Source: Ypsolopha sequella (Eukaryota; Arthropoda; Insecta; Lepidoptera; Ypsolophidae). From it: a stretch of 64,000 nucleotides of DNA. Shown in pieces: positions 31,750-43,549 of this stretch; positions within the stretch are counted from its first letter, which is position 1; each line of letters begins with the position of its first letter. The notes beneath the pieces are model-generated. The model saw only the letters and a list, made by a program, of their open reading frames with translations, was not told the DNA's origin and ran no database searches. The stretch lies in assembly GCA_934047225.1 (NCBI GenBank), contig OW203984.1:1931201-1995200 (forward strand). The letters are read 5' to 3'. The position numbers were made by a program, and so were the translations under genes.

Positions 31750-33510
31750 CTTGGGATAAATCGCCAAGCATTTAAAATATAGAAATTTATTTTGAAATAT
31801 TTACAGTGCATGGCAAAATTACTAGATCGTAGATAATCCTGTCGGTACATGTTCAGGTTCTGTTACGCAAAATGAAAACAATGAAACTCTTTTAGGATTA
31901 ATTTGTTATCCCTATGTTTGTCTGTCTGTCCGTTTGTCTAGACAATTTTTTCTGGGTAAAATTAATAAATACCAATATAAACGGCCCTCTATAGAGCTGT
32001 AAAAACATACTTTTGACGTTTTTATTTATATTACGTTTTAGGTTTTTACGTTTTTTTTTTACGTTTTTCATACAAATTTTCTCACTATGAAAATGTAGGG
32101 ATGAACACTTGAGATAATATTTTGCATTTAAAAGTCAACACAGAAAGGAATTGTTGAACAAATAATGTAAAAAATATGAAAACCATGTTGTTCTATTCTA
32201 AAGGGATTAATTATCTACTGTTCAATGTGGCGATAGCTTTGTTTATTTTTTTCCTTGAATTATTTTTTACTAAGATAACAAATAGTTTAATACAAGGTTT
32301 TCCTTAAGAGGTCCCTTTACCCCTGTATTTTCTTAAAATTCATACAATAGTTATAAACCGAATGTGAAGTCTACAGCTTATTTTCTTCATATCTTTTTTC
32401 ATGAGTATATTCTAGTGACATCTAACTACGTCTCTATACAGCCCAAAAAGCAAAATTTGGTAAAACACCATCATAATAGCTGTCAGGATATCGTCAATAT
32501 TGCCTCGTTTTTACGCAAAGTTTAACAAGTTTGTATATTTTTATCTATACCGGAAATAAAAAAGACAGAAATACAGGCGTCGTTCATGTTAAGATGACTA
32601 AGTTTACACACTTTGCTAAGTATAAACAATTACCGTTTCATGGAAAACTGTTTTGACCTGAAACCATTTCACAAATTCAATTAACTTATTTTGAATATCT
32701 TGTCATTTTGCACTTCTTGATGAGAAATACAATTTCAATAAGTAAAAATACAACTTTTAGTTAAGAAAACTTATAGTTAAAAGTCTGCTGTATGCATTAA
32801 CATATTTTTAATTATATTACAATAGTAATAAAATAATTGGCTTATCCGTCGTCGTGATACCAGCCGTAAATTTCTTAAATAATCTGATATCACGCTTATG
32901 GAAAACCCAATTATTTTGAAGATACCATAATATCATTAAAATATGTTTATGCATATAGCAAACTTTTAACAATAAATTGTCTTAGCTAAAAGTTGTACTT
33001 TACCGTTATAATTATTTCTTAATATTTTGTTACAAATTCGGAGAAATAGCCCTTAAGGAAAACGTTGTATGAAAATATTTGTTATCTTTGTAACAAAGAA
33101 AGAAAAAAATAATAAACAAAGCTATCGCCACATTGAACAAACAGTAAATTATTAATCCCTTTAGAATAGAAAGATATGGTTTTATATTTTTTACATTATT
33201 TGTTCTAGAGTTCCTTTCTGTGCTTTCTTTCAAACGCAAAATATTATGTAAAGTGTTGATCTCTATATTTTCATAAGGAGAAAATTTGTATGAAAAAGTT
33301 AAACAAAAGGCCATAAAAACGTTATAATATGTATATTTTACAGGGCTGTAAATATTAGCATTTATTGATTTTACCCAGAAAAATTGCCTAGACAAACGGA
33401 CAAACAGACAAACATAGGGACAACAAATTAATCCTAAAAGAGTTTTGTTTTTTCATTTTGCGTAAAGAGACCTGAACATTTCAAACACTTGGCGATTTAT
33501 CGCAAGGGTA
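31750..33510. mobile_element. 1.76-kb fold-back element
   Basis: The outer arms are inverted copies: 'ggataaatcgccaag' (31754) against 'cttggcgatttatcgc' (33488), 'cttttaggattaatttgtta' against 'aacaaattaatcctaaaag', 'gtttgtctgtctgtccgttt' against 'aaacggacaaacagacaaac', and 'caatgtggcgatagctttgt' against 'acaaagctatcgccacattg'. The arms pair over about 31750-32330 and 33045-33510 with indels. The centre (32330-33045) has part of its sequence repeated in reverse at 58405-58735. No transposase frame is seen. Confidence 0.8.
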
Positions 33511-35257
33511 AACAGGTGTCCCAAAAGTCAACTCTTTCCCTTGGAAGGCTGGTAGGCCAGCTCATGACTGACCAGAATATCAAATTATGACCTCAGCAAA
33601 AAGTAGATAGTCTTCGAGTTGATGGTACTTTTATAAATTCGAATAGATTTTTGAGAGTCAAAGCTAACCAGTTCTAAATTCTAAGAATAAAATTTTTGTT
33701 GCGCAACTCTGAATAGTCATGCTATTGATAAAGTCAAAAATAAACCTTGAAATGCTGTTACATCAGGAAGAAAAATAAAAACCCAATTTATGAGCAATTT
33801 TTTGTAATTATGTTAGTTCGATACCACACCCTGAAAAAAAATGTCCTATGTTAGTTTTGCAAATTGTCTTAAATAACGGCTCATCAAATATTGTTTTTCA
33901 AATGATCTGGCAATTTCTGTGTATTACTTTTGAAAAAAAAGTTATTGCTATTTTACTACCAAAGGAGCTGCGTATTTTTTAAAATAATTAGAATTTAGAA
34001 TGAAAGAGTGGCGGGCAGTAAAAATATTTGACGTTCATTAGAAATGCCATTTAACACGCGTTAGAGTGAGATAAATAGTGACGCTATTTAAAATGAGTTG
34101 GAATGAGATAGGAACGCAGTTAAACGTGGTTGAATGAGAGAGGCATAATTGATATAGGCTACAGTGAGATAGGTAGTGACGTGGTGCATTCCTTCCGAGA
34201 ATATTTGTTAGTTTCCACTTTTTGTAATAACAACTTTAGTAAAAAATTTTTGTAAAGAAATTTTTGGTCCAATTTATTTTCCCGCAAGTGTAAAACCAGC
34301 TCAACGGGCGAAAAATATTTAAAGAATGGGTAATGGTGACAATTAACCGCCACAATATTATTATGTATCTCTAAAGGAGTGTCTGAAATGTTCCGAGGGT
34401 CAACTGATAAATCAAACACTCAAAAAACCACTTTTAGCCGACCATAATAAATTTACGTCCCGACGTGATAGCAAGTAGGATCAATGCCGTGTGACGATGA
34501 TCGAAATACAGTAATAAATTAGATAAAATAAAATACGTATTACTTTTGACCCTGCCTCGTCCACTCTATTCGTATTTTTGCTATGGTGACGCGAACTTAG
34601 AGACCGGGACGAATTTCCCCCCACGCGCTATCGTAAAATAGAATAAGCCACGCCCGGAACTGGTTTTTGTTTTGGCTATGTCATATTCTTAAAGCCCGTA
34701 GTTGTGTCTGCGTGCTTCGGAAGACAAGTTTAACAGTGGATCAGATTTGTGCCCGAAGTATGGCGGTAGGGCCCACCAACGTTTGCATATTTTTAGAGGT
34801 ACATATTTCTGCACTGATACACCCACGGACGTACACATCCGAAGATACAGCACGGAAAGAACTAAAATGAACACCAGAACCATACAATCGAAGTTCTTTT
34901 CTTACAAAACTTATTCCTTCTACTTAGGAGTAGTGCATCGCATAATCGACATGGTCCAAATAGCTTTAATTGGGCGCCTTGCTGCCTGGCGACGTCGACA
35001 GGAGCCCGTCGTTAATTTCGTATGATTGATTATCGGACAGGCTAATGAGCTTCGAGCCTGTCTTCACTGGGAGGTGTAAGTTACCAGATTCAGCTTTAAC
35101 ACATTTTATTATTTTTGCAGAGCCTTCCAAAAATTGATTTATTTATATGGAAAATAGAATTCATAAAGTCGTTTCATAAAGTCATAGACTAGTATCGTTC
35201 CCCCGCAGGACCACAGCGTTAATCTCGTTTTACCCGTAGTCATTTACTTAGAATAGT
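33511..35257. other. Noncoding DNA
   Basis: 'caggtgtcccaaaagt' at 33511 looks like the terminal repeat of an unplaced DNA element. Between 34060 and 34190 the phrase 'gagtgagata(a/g)(a/g)tagtgacg' occurs twice, with other 'gaatgagata' variants, a decayed tandem pattern. About 34640-35030 is less AT-rich but shows no supportable gene. Confidence 0.35.
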
Positions 35258-35645
35258 AGTTTATGCTACAAGGACGTAAAGGAATAAATTACGAGAACGA
35301 TTTAAAACACGAGTGTAGCGTTTTAAACGTAACCGCGCAATTTATTGCTCTTACACCCGTGTATCATACTACGTTTTTCAATGCATAGTGTGAGGAAATA
35401 AAACAATTATAATCTTGTGAACTTTAAATTCAAATTGTCTCAAAAGGACTGTATCCAGAGCCGTTAAGCAGTGGAAAAAAAAGTATAACAGGAAAGACTG
35501 CAGGTTAGCAAACCATTGTAAATAAACTTAAAAAAAAAAAAATTATTAAAGCCCTAGGGCAAAATAATTGACTTTCTGTTCGGTTTTCTTTGATGCATAA
35601 AAAGTGGGCCTTTACGAGCACTTGCATTGAAAAATATATTTTAGC
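35258..35645 (-). repeat. Dispersed repeat C, copy 2
   Basis: Reverse-oriented copy of 8985-9364, sharing 'tagtagtttatgctacaagg', 'cccgtgtatcatactacg' and 'aaagccctagggcaaaataa'. The two copies differ at scattered positions, suggesting independent old insertions. Confidence 0.75.
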
Positions 35646-35995
35646 AGCAAAGTCGTTTATCGACTACAAACGGACGCCCCGCTTCATTTTTTATTTTATT
35701 TTAGTTATTACACTTAATGTACATTTACACAAAAACGTGAAAAAATTTACAGTGTACAAAGGCGGCACTTATTGCTAATAGCAATATCTTCCAGGCAACC
35801 TTTGGGTGTTTGCGTGGATGCCGTTTTTCCTGATCCCGTGGGACTTTCCTAAAATCTCTTATTATCGGTTGTCTACATCATACAATGAACCTACAGTACA
35901 AATTTCATGTTCCTAGGTCCAGCCGTTTGGTGTGGACGTTGATAGATGAGTCAGTCAGTCAGGATATTATTTTATACCTATATATATATATATCC
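35646..35995. other. Noncoding spacer
   Basis: AT-rich, with 'ccaggcaacctttgggtgtt' near 35793 and a short 'tatatatata' run near 35980. No gene is seen. Confidence 0.3.
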
Positions 35996-36205
35996 ATCCA
36001 TCCATCAGCCTAGTTCGTCCACTGCTGGACATAAGCCTTTCCAGGACTTTGCCACTCCCGGCGGTCATCCTGGAAGAATTGCCCATACTCACACACGCTG
36101 GGCAGGCGGGTTGGTGAGCGGGCCTCCTGGTTTTTTGCCTGTGAGCTGTCCTCTTACTCTCCCCTGAATTACTTGGAGGGGGTATCCAAGTAAGAGTCTA
36201 TATAT
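35996..36205 (-). repeat. Non-LTR retrotransposon 3' end, copy 2 with internal deletion
   Basis: Matches 5267-5400 closely ('cagcctagttcgtccactgc', 'actttgccactcccggcggt'), then jumps at 'ggtgagcg' to the part matching 5500-5575 ('cctgtgagctgtcctcttac'). Relative to copy 1 about 110-120 bp is missing. It is a 5'-truncated, deleted LINE tail. Confidence 0.7.
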
Positions 36206-36222
36206 ATATAGATGGATGAGTC

Positions 36223-36450
36223 ATAAATGTTTTTATTACGAATATAACTCGATAGTTCAATGGTACAAGGAGGCACAGGTCGAGCTTTCAATGAGATTGT
36301 GTCTCATCATCATCAGGACTCTTCAGGATACCGTACATGAACGAACCCTGTACTCCCGAATAGTCCTGATGATGATGAGTCACAATCTCATCGAAAGCTC
36401 GACCTGTGCCTGCTTGCACCATTAAACATATTCGTAATAACAACATTTAT
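36223..36450. mobile_element. Palindromic MITE, about 228 bp
   Basis: The left arm 'aaatgtttttattacgaata' and the segment 'aggcacaggtcgagctttc' are mirrored by 'gaaagctcgacctgtgcct' and 'tattcgtaataacaacattt'. The centre contains 'catcatcatcaggact' and its complement. Arms are about 95 bp with few mismatches. Confidence 0.85.
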
Positions 36451-37754
36451 ATTTACGATATTTGGCAACCAGTTTGGCCTTAACTGGTAGCGAGTTAAAT
36501 CAGATTTTACCATAAAATAATACGAAAAAAAAGTTCCGTGATATTTAACCGGGTTTTGAATTTCATATTTTGACACAAGTTTTTTCGTATGAACAATAAA
36601 TCTTTGCTTAATATTTAAATAAGAGTATATATTATAGAATTTATTCACAGTGAAACTACAAAGTTATAAATTCTCTATAAAGTTCACTATAATGTACTAT
36701 CTAAAGGCTATGTGCCCTTTATTTTATTTGTGCAACCAAAATATCTTTCGCCTATCTTTATTCAGCTTCTTCTTCGACCCCGCCGCCGGGCGTTTTCACT
36801 TGGGCCGCGAATATTATGAATTATGATCGCTTTCCCCCACAATAAGTGCATAAATAGGCCCAGGGTGATGGGTGGACATAAATCACTGGAAGCCATCCAT
36901 CATCAGGCTGGAGGCACCAGGAAGTGCTCAGTGCCAGGAGAGAGGTACGGCACCACGCAATGGACTTCAAGGTAAAGTGGTGAGTCGTCAACTGGGCTTG
37001 ATCGACATCTGAAACTAGGTATTTGTCTTTATTTATTCAATTACAAGCAAAAGGTGAAGTGTCCTTTGAAAATGTATTTGTATGTTGTTCAAAAATATGC
37101 AAAATAACAGTCACATTTAGATTATTACTGGTTTGTTTTATTATTTTTTTGCAAGTTTTAGTTTGGTTGAACAAATAAATTTGTTCTGACTTCTTTAGGT
37201 ATATGTAAATTATTATTCTACGTATGGAAATTTACTATCGCTCCTAAGAAGAATATTCTATCTATATCTAGTACCATAGACGAACATTCGTCCATGCTAG
37301 TACTAACAAATGCACACTTGTTTAGACTTAGACATCATTTATTCACAACGTTATAGATCGAGTAATCGATTTTAAAATTTTCATACAAAAATTGTTTTTT
37401 TTGGGTCGTATCCCGACCCAAAATCACTCGAGTGGATACTAGATAAATTATTAAGGGCCTTACTATTGCCAAATGGGTACTTTCTAAAGCCTAGTCCTCG
37501 TTTATGGCCAAACCAAAAATAATGAAAAAATGTATTATGAATAATCAACTCTTAGACAACATATGCAACATTTTTTCTTTTTCATACCACCAAAACTTCT
37601 ACGTGATTTTTTTTTTTTTACTGAATGGTGTTTTTTGTCTTCAAATTCCCTACTGCTCCTGAGTGGCTTGGCCGATTGAATTCATCTATGCTTTGATAAA
37701 TAGATAAACTTTATAGCTATAAACATAACATAAGATTATTCAATCAAGTAATCA
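36451..37754. other. Noncoding DNA with a possible conserved block
   Basis: About 36750-36990 has mixed composition ('gaccccgccgccgggcgttt', 'ttatgaattatgatcgcttt') and no repeat match inside the window. It may be regulatory, but this is only inferred. The remainder is AT-rich, with a small hairpin near 37405-37425 ('gggtcgtatcccgaccc'). Confidence 0.35.
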
Positions 37755-37910
37755 CGTCCAAGTGAAAAGTATAGTTTTCTCCTATTTCGCCCTATCAAGG
37801 ACGCAGCGAGCGTCGTAACAGCCACTACGCATTGCGCGCTGATATGAACGTTATTTCAATGTCGTTTCCGTTGATATTTGTAGTGACAAATATCGAGCTG
37901 CTAATTTGGC
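37755..37910 (+). repeat. Short dispersed repeat, second copy
   Basis: Resembles 4735-4870: 'agtatagttttctcctattt', 'gcgcgctgatatgaacgtta' and 'tttcaat', then 'gttgatatttgta'. Noncoding. Confidence 0.5.
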
Positions 37911-38107
37911 GATGGTACTCGCCTTAAGTATTACATTTTTAAAGTGTCGGTCAGGTTCTTTGTAAGAGCAACTTGCTGGACGTTTTTATGTACGAGTACC
38001 TATACCCTGTTTTTGATATTTGTCTAATCACAATGTTGGATAGTTAAACTTTTCTTTGTTTATTATTAGAGTGCATTACAAACTAGAAATAAATCAAATA
38101 TTTTTGA

Positions 38108-38165
38108 AAAAATTACTCGGGCCAGGATTTGAACCTGCAACCTCCTGCTTACATGACTTAAACAT
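38108..38165 (-). repeat. tRNA-like SINE half
   Basis: On the minus strand 'caggaggttgcaggttcaaa' followed by 'tcctggcccg' is a B-box half of a tRNA-like head. The A-box half is missing, so it is a truncated SINE. Confidence 0.5.
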
Positions 38166-38339
38166 ATAATAATATATTAATAATATTATATAACAATAAT
38201 TAGAGTATTCAAAGCGATGAATTTCGCAATAAAAACATATAATCTCTTCTTTATTTCTTGTATAAAAGCTACGTTTGCCGACATTTCTACACAAGTTTGT
38301 AGATATTTCTAGCAATAAATCGAATATGTAATATACACG

Positions 38340-38640
38340 AAAAGTAATGTACAAGAATAGAACGCTACGTTCGGCTCAGCCACAGTATAAGGCTCAGCGC
38401 TGCATGGCTGCGGTGAAGATGGCTCGCGACAAACACCCACTTAGTGGCTGTGTTGTGCTGCTGACACTGCCGCCCGCCCGCCCTCGCCCGCGCCACCCGC
38501 CCTGCCGTCATATTGTGCACCTTACAATGTCCACAGCTGACTGTATAGCATTTGACGCGAAGATGCATTTTACACTACGTTACTGAAACATTTCGCGAAA
38601 GAAGAGGAGCTGTTGTGAAACCCAAATTCGAGTGATCAGA
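38340..38640. other. CpG-rich island of unknown role
   Basis: About 38370-38560 is strongly GC-rich in AT-rich surroundings ('ccgcccgcccgccctcgccc'). Overlapping frames of 79 and 67 residues on opposite strands are products of composition, with no known motif. It could be an enhancer, promoter or exon edge, but nothing decides. Confidence 0.3.
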
Positions 38641-39352
38641 AAATGTTTTGATACGTATAATTTATTTTTTTCCTTATAAAATAAGTATAAAGGATAATAA
38701 TCATGTTGTTGCACACTGCCCCTGGAAGTTCACATAATTTTAGTACGACTAATATATAATCCCTTAGCTTAAATCGCCTCACTAGCTAAACAACTCCAGT
38801 TTCAGATTGCACTCTTAAATAAGAGAGATATTTTGAAATGTTACAGTAGGTAGATAATAGAGCAAGGTTCTCTTAATATTCAATTCAACTGACAAGAACA
38901 AACAAACCTCAATTTATTATTGTATTCAGTTCTATCCATCGCCAAAGCTCACACTGTTCAAGTCACTCGTGCAAGATCTCAGACGGCAAGCATCTCAGAG
39001 ACACGACAACACGAAGGATATGCTAATACAAACTCGGTGCATGTCACGACGAGATAAATATGAAAACATTTTTAAATTCTGAACAATTTGTATACAGAGA
39101 GGTCGTGCCTTAACACGTTCACGGCATCCTGACATACTTAAGGGTATGAGAATCAGAATCAGAATCAATCGTTTATTTGTGAAACATAGGTGTATCATTA
39201 TATTTTTTACAAGATGGTGGTTGTTTCGTGTTTGACCGCTATGTTCTGCCTTAAAGTATAGCATACAAATATTAAACACATGCAACTTTAAACATGCTCA
39301 TTAAACAAAAAATAGACATTTATGAAACGTTATGAATATTATTTACAATAGA
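38641..39352. other. AT-rich noncoding DNA
   Basis: No gene is seen. 'gagaatcagaatcagaatc' near 39150 followed by 'gtttatttgtgaaacata' looks like a reversed LINE tail. Confidence 0.3.
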
Positions 39353-39530
39353 TGATTATATTACACATGTCAAAAGAAATAATTAGCATTTAAATAATCA
39401 TTAATTGTACAATGTCACTTATCAATAAGCAATTATAAATTATTATATTACACACATGTCAAAAGGAAGAATTTGCATTTAAATAATCATTAATTGTATA
39501 ATAACACTTATCAATAAGCAAATTAAATAA
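39353..39530. repeat. Tandem duplication at a LINE 3' end
   Basis: Two head-to-tail units of about 86-88 bp, each with 'cacatgtcaaaag', 'gcatttaaataatcattaat' and 'cacttatcaataagcaa'. They duplicate the last codons and start of the 3' UTR of the LINE at 39459-39905 (minus strand). Confidence 0.75.
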
Positions 39531-39905
39531 TTTCTTCTTAAATAAAATTATATCTAAATCTTTTATGTCATTTGGAATTGCGTTGTAAATTTTAGGTCCC
39601 ATACAGAAGGCACTTTTGTGCATTAAGGCAGTTTTTGCTGATCGAAGAGATAATGTATGTCTAAATTGTGATCTTACAGTACTAGCATGGTGCGACTCGG
39701 AGACCTTAGTAAATAAGTTAGGGTTTGACTTCACAAAAACTGCCATCTCATAAATGTATAAAGACGGAAAAGTCAGTATCTTGAGCGATTTAAAAAAAGG
39801 TTGGCAAGAGTCCGTTGTTTTTAGTCCACATATTGACCTCATGCATCGTTTTTGGGCTTTAAACCCGAGATTGAGCAACTCATATAGCATCAAGTAGAAC
39901 TGAAC
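39459..39905 (-). pseudogene. Jockey/CR1-like LINE, C-terminal ORF2 fragment
   Basis: 144-residue minus-strand frame containing KAQKRCMRSICGLKTTDSC, FFKSLKILTFPSLYIYEMAV and MGPKIYNAIPNDIKDL, typical of the region after the reverse transcriptase domain in Jockey-group LINEs. It ends properly at a stop (39459). The catalytic reverse transcriptase core is absent upstream, so it is a 5'-truncated dead copy, though the remaining frame is clean. Confidence 0.85.
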
Positions 39906-40024
39906 TATATGACGTTTCGTTATTGTTTAAAATAGCGCGCTCTGAGCCGTGGTTGTTATGGCAACCGAAAAATCACGCGCTTTTGAAAAACAGTGTTTTT
40001 ATTAAATAACTCTGCTTCTGGTTG

Positions 40025-40322
40025 TAACAAAAACTGGCCAAGTGCGAGTCGGACTCGCGCACGAAGGGTTCCGTACCATTATCTATAAAACGGCAAAAAA
40101 AAAATATGTCTGTTGTATGGGAGCCCCCTGAAATATTTATTTTACTCTGTTTTTTAGTATTTGTTGTTATAGCGGCAAAAGAAATACATCATCTGTAAAA
40201 ATTTCAACTGTCTAACTATCACGGTTCATGAGATACAGCCTGGTGACAAACGGACAGACGGACAGCGGAGTCTTAGTAAGAGGGTCCCGTTGGTTACCCT
40301 TTGGGTACGGAACCCCAAAAAC
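40025..40322 (+). repeat. Dispersed 'ggttccgtac' repeat F, copy 1
   Basis: Starts 'aactggccaagtgcgagtcg' and 'gactcgcgcacgaagggttc', contains 'gtatgggagccccctgaaat' and ends 'ttgggtacggaaccccaaaa'. The 'gggttccgta' and 'tacggaacccc' ends are inverted. This sequence type is extremely common in Lepidoptera. The 63-residue frame inside it is not a gene. Confidence 0.75.
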
Positions 40323-40589
40323 ACGATTTGTTCAAACTAGCAAGCAAACAATTTTTTTAAAGAAACAATCCATTAAATCCTGTAATCGATACTCGAGAGA
40401 AAATCAATATAAAATCTAATTAAGTTAAAATCAGTAAAATAGAGGTTTTCAACAAAATCATTCGAAGTCTCTCATTTCATTTCTATTTGCCCCATCTTTC
40501 CCCTTAAACCCCAAAGATGTGATAAATGTTATTTCTATTGTAAAAAGCTGATAACTTTGCAATTGAAAAACTTTGACTTTGAAAAATGG

Positions 40590-40660
40590 GTGATATCAGT
40601 AATCGCTCTGAGCCTCTGAAGTGATATCAGTAATTGCTCTGAGGTGATATCCTAGACTGA
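40590..40660 (+). repeat. Short tandem duplication
   Basis: 'gtgatatcagtaatcgctct' plus 'gag' is repeated about 34 bp later with one change, and a third partial 'gtgatatc' follows. Confidence 0.75.
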
Positions 40661-41519
40661 ACGTAAAAAGAAACAACTAGAAAGAAACAAACTAAGAAAT
40701 AATTTTTTTTAGACCGTAAAGTGCATGCAATATAGTGCATTAATATTTAATTAATTTCAAATTAATTCATGTATAACATTAGGATAATAATAATTATATA
40801 AAAAAAAATTATAACAAAATGTTACTAGGATATTCCAAGGCAAAATATAACACTAAACAGCATACCTTTTCAGAAAATTAATAGAAGAATAGAATTAGTA
40901 TACAAAATGGATGTAAGAAGCCAACAGAAAGGTCCATATATAATATAATTATAGAATATAGACATAATTATAGATATAACTATATATATAATTATAGATA
41001 TAACTCAGCCACAAAATGTGTGTAATAAATAAGAGTAAGAAACTATCTGGACTTAGTATGAATGTAAATAGAGTTATTAAATTGATAATTAGGCTCGAAT
41101 CATACTTCGGCTTTGAACACAAGAACAAAGAGTTTTCAAAGTTTTAACGATTTCGAAGATATTGGATAATGTAAACTAAGATATTAGTTAACGTAAATAA
41201 AGCATAAATGAAGATGAGGATATTGAGGGTTTACCGTGAGAACCGACATAGTCAGAAAATGGCTGAAAATTATCTTTTAAAACCAGTTAATTGCTTAGAT
41301 CCTGAGATTTTAAACCAAATAGCTTTTAACATTTAAAACTGATTTTCTCAAAACTATAAAACTTGCACTTAGCAATGTATGTAAGTAACTATCATCAAAC
41401 ATATACTTTATCGTTACAACTTCCGATAAAAATCCATGACTAAAGCCCAAGCATAGAATACTGACCTGAAATAACCAGTACTTTGCCAAAAATTGATACT
41501 AGTATTTAAAATAATCAAA
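40661..41519. other. AT-rich noncoding DNA
   Basis: Contains a short 'tataattatagatataact' repetition around 40960-41010. No gene is seen. Confidence 0.35.
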
Positions 41520-41790
41520 GAGTGGACCCTACACTAGCGTATGAGTGAGTCGGCGTGAGCGTGACAGAAGGCATGAGGCGGCCGCTCTGATCTCGGCGGC
41601 CATCTTGTCGGCATTTGTTTGTGATGATTGCACGCGTGAAATGAACCTCGACGAGCTGTTAGTGAATTTTCAACGAATGTTTGTCGTCGGACGTGCATGT
41701 GTTATTTGTTTGCTAAGTTTCTTGCCCTTCTTCTTAGCAAGACTAATCGAATGGGCGGAGGTAGGCATGTATTTATATATGTAACCTATT
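41520..41790 (+). other. CpG-rich block with possible exon
   Basis: The block has 'atctcggcggccatcttgtc' (a GCCAT core) and an open frame to 41784. ATG at 41641 begins MNLDELLVNFQRMFV, and a donor-like 'gag|gtaggc' follows near 41759. A hydrophobic stretch CVICLLSFLPFFLARL follows the first part. I recognise no family. It could be an untranslated or alternative upstream exon, or chance. Confidence 0.25.
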
Positions 41791-41802
41791 AGTATGTAGT
41801 AT

Positions 41803-42130
41803 ATAGGATGGGATTTGGTCGGCCGCCTGGATTCGTGCTGGGGGCTCGGTTGGTGATCACTGAACCTTGTTCCTGGTCCCTGGCCGGGTCTCCGGTATGG
41901 GTTCGGGCGGCTGATTGGATTTTACCTTGTATAATATATATTTTACCTATCATTTTAATCGTAAATATATTGCTACATAAATTAAATAAACCTTTAATTT
42001 AGTTCATGTACATTTATTATTCTATTACATATATTTTCTTTATTAGATTAAATTTGACGTGTAAAAAGTGTATATATCTATACCTGCTTTGCAAAATAAA
42101 CTATTTGAATTTGAATTTGAATTTGAATTT
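41803..42130 (+). repeat. LINE 3' end with TTTGAA tail
   Basis: The GC-richer start ('ttggtcggccgcctggattc') grades into an AT-rich 3' UTR and finishes in four to five TTTGAA units (about 42098-42130), as left by a Jockey/CR1-like retrotransposon. No ORF core. Confidence 0.55.
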
Positions 42131-43500
42131 GTTTTGACTTAAAATTTAACATGGGTAGTGTTTTCAGGTTTCTGAAGCTCTGGTGAAGCTTTTTAAACTG
42201 TAGTTAATTGTAACAGTGGAAAAATAAACGTGACACATTTGCCGCCAAAAAAAATTTGATAAAAGATCAACATTTTTCATAATACTAGTCAGTTCAAAAC
42301 AACATGAGGATAGAGATATTAATTATACCTGTTATTTTATTGATTGTAAATTTCTGGAAAACGCAATAATCCGGGCATTACGACACAATAAAAATCATTA
42401 TCACTTTTTTACACATATCAAAGGTACTTTATCATCATCAGCAGCTTATCAGGGGGTCTACATAATGAGAAAAGCATGACACATTAAAATACAAATCTAT
42501 GAACCTCCCAATCCCACACAAATCCCGCTCAGTCAAACCGCGGGGTGTCAACAACAGGAGGGGTCGAGTCTGCTTCAAAAAGCAACGTCATCTAGGATTA
42601 CTGGGGTGAACCTCCAATGTCTTCTAAAAGAAATCTATGATTCTAAGATCATAACAATCGAATTTTTTTTTGTAAGAAGTCTTCACTTCCGTTAGCTTGG
42701 ATTCTGTGTTGTTGTTTTTTACATACATTTATTAAATATTGCTTACTCATATTGTGCAGTATTTATGTATAAATTAGCAGGATTATTCGTAGCTTAAGCA
42801 ATTGAGAAACTAATTTAATATTTTTAAGACATTGTTAAAAATGCTCTACGGTTAAAAATATCTTCTCTAGCTTGGCCTAAACCTTTCTTTGTGTTATGAA
42901 ATTCTTTTGTAAAAGTTAAAAATGCTAACAAAACAATAAAGTTTAAGAAGATTATATAAATTACCACCACTAAGATATTTGGCGCTTATGACCAGCAAAT
43001 AATAAAAGTTTAGTTTTTTGTTCAACTAAACGTAAAGTTTGTTGGTGGTCGAAGGACAATATTTGAATAAACAGGGATTTTGAAGAGAAAAGCAAACTTA
43101 GTGTCTCTACCTGAGAAGGTTACGCAAGTGACTTCCAAGAATTATTTTTTAAAAATGCTGTAACCCCTTGTAAAATCTATCATGTCTATTCCTGTTACTT
43201 TGAAAAAGATTTACGAGATACCGCGTAAGAAGTAGACTCATCGCGCCAAAAACAACAGCAGAGTAAACAATAAAACTGTCAACAAATAAAATGAATTACA
43301 GCAACGACCCAATAAATTAAACAAACAAAACGACATGACCCACATTAAGCATTCAAAGCGAAAAACTCGATAGAAAGAGAGACTCCCACGCGCCTTGAAA
43401 AAAAATAAGACAGTAGCGCGGATGATGCGCAAACTGAATTATTACTGAGCCACCGTTTACCCGCTTCGTAGCTATTCAATTTCCCAGCTATGCATCTCTG
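42131..43500. other. Noncoding DNA upstream of the zinc-finger gene
   Basis: AT-rich, no repeat match inside the window and no gene. Being within 1.6 kb of the candidate start site it may hold regulatory sequence. Confidence 0.35.
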
Positions 43501-43549
43501 TCGCCGCATCGCGAACGCCTTTGACTATGCACTGCATATTTTATATCAG

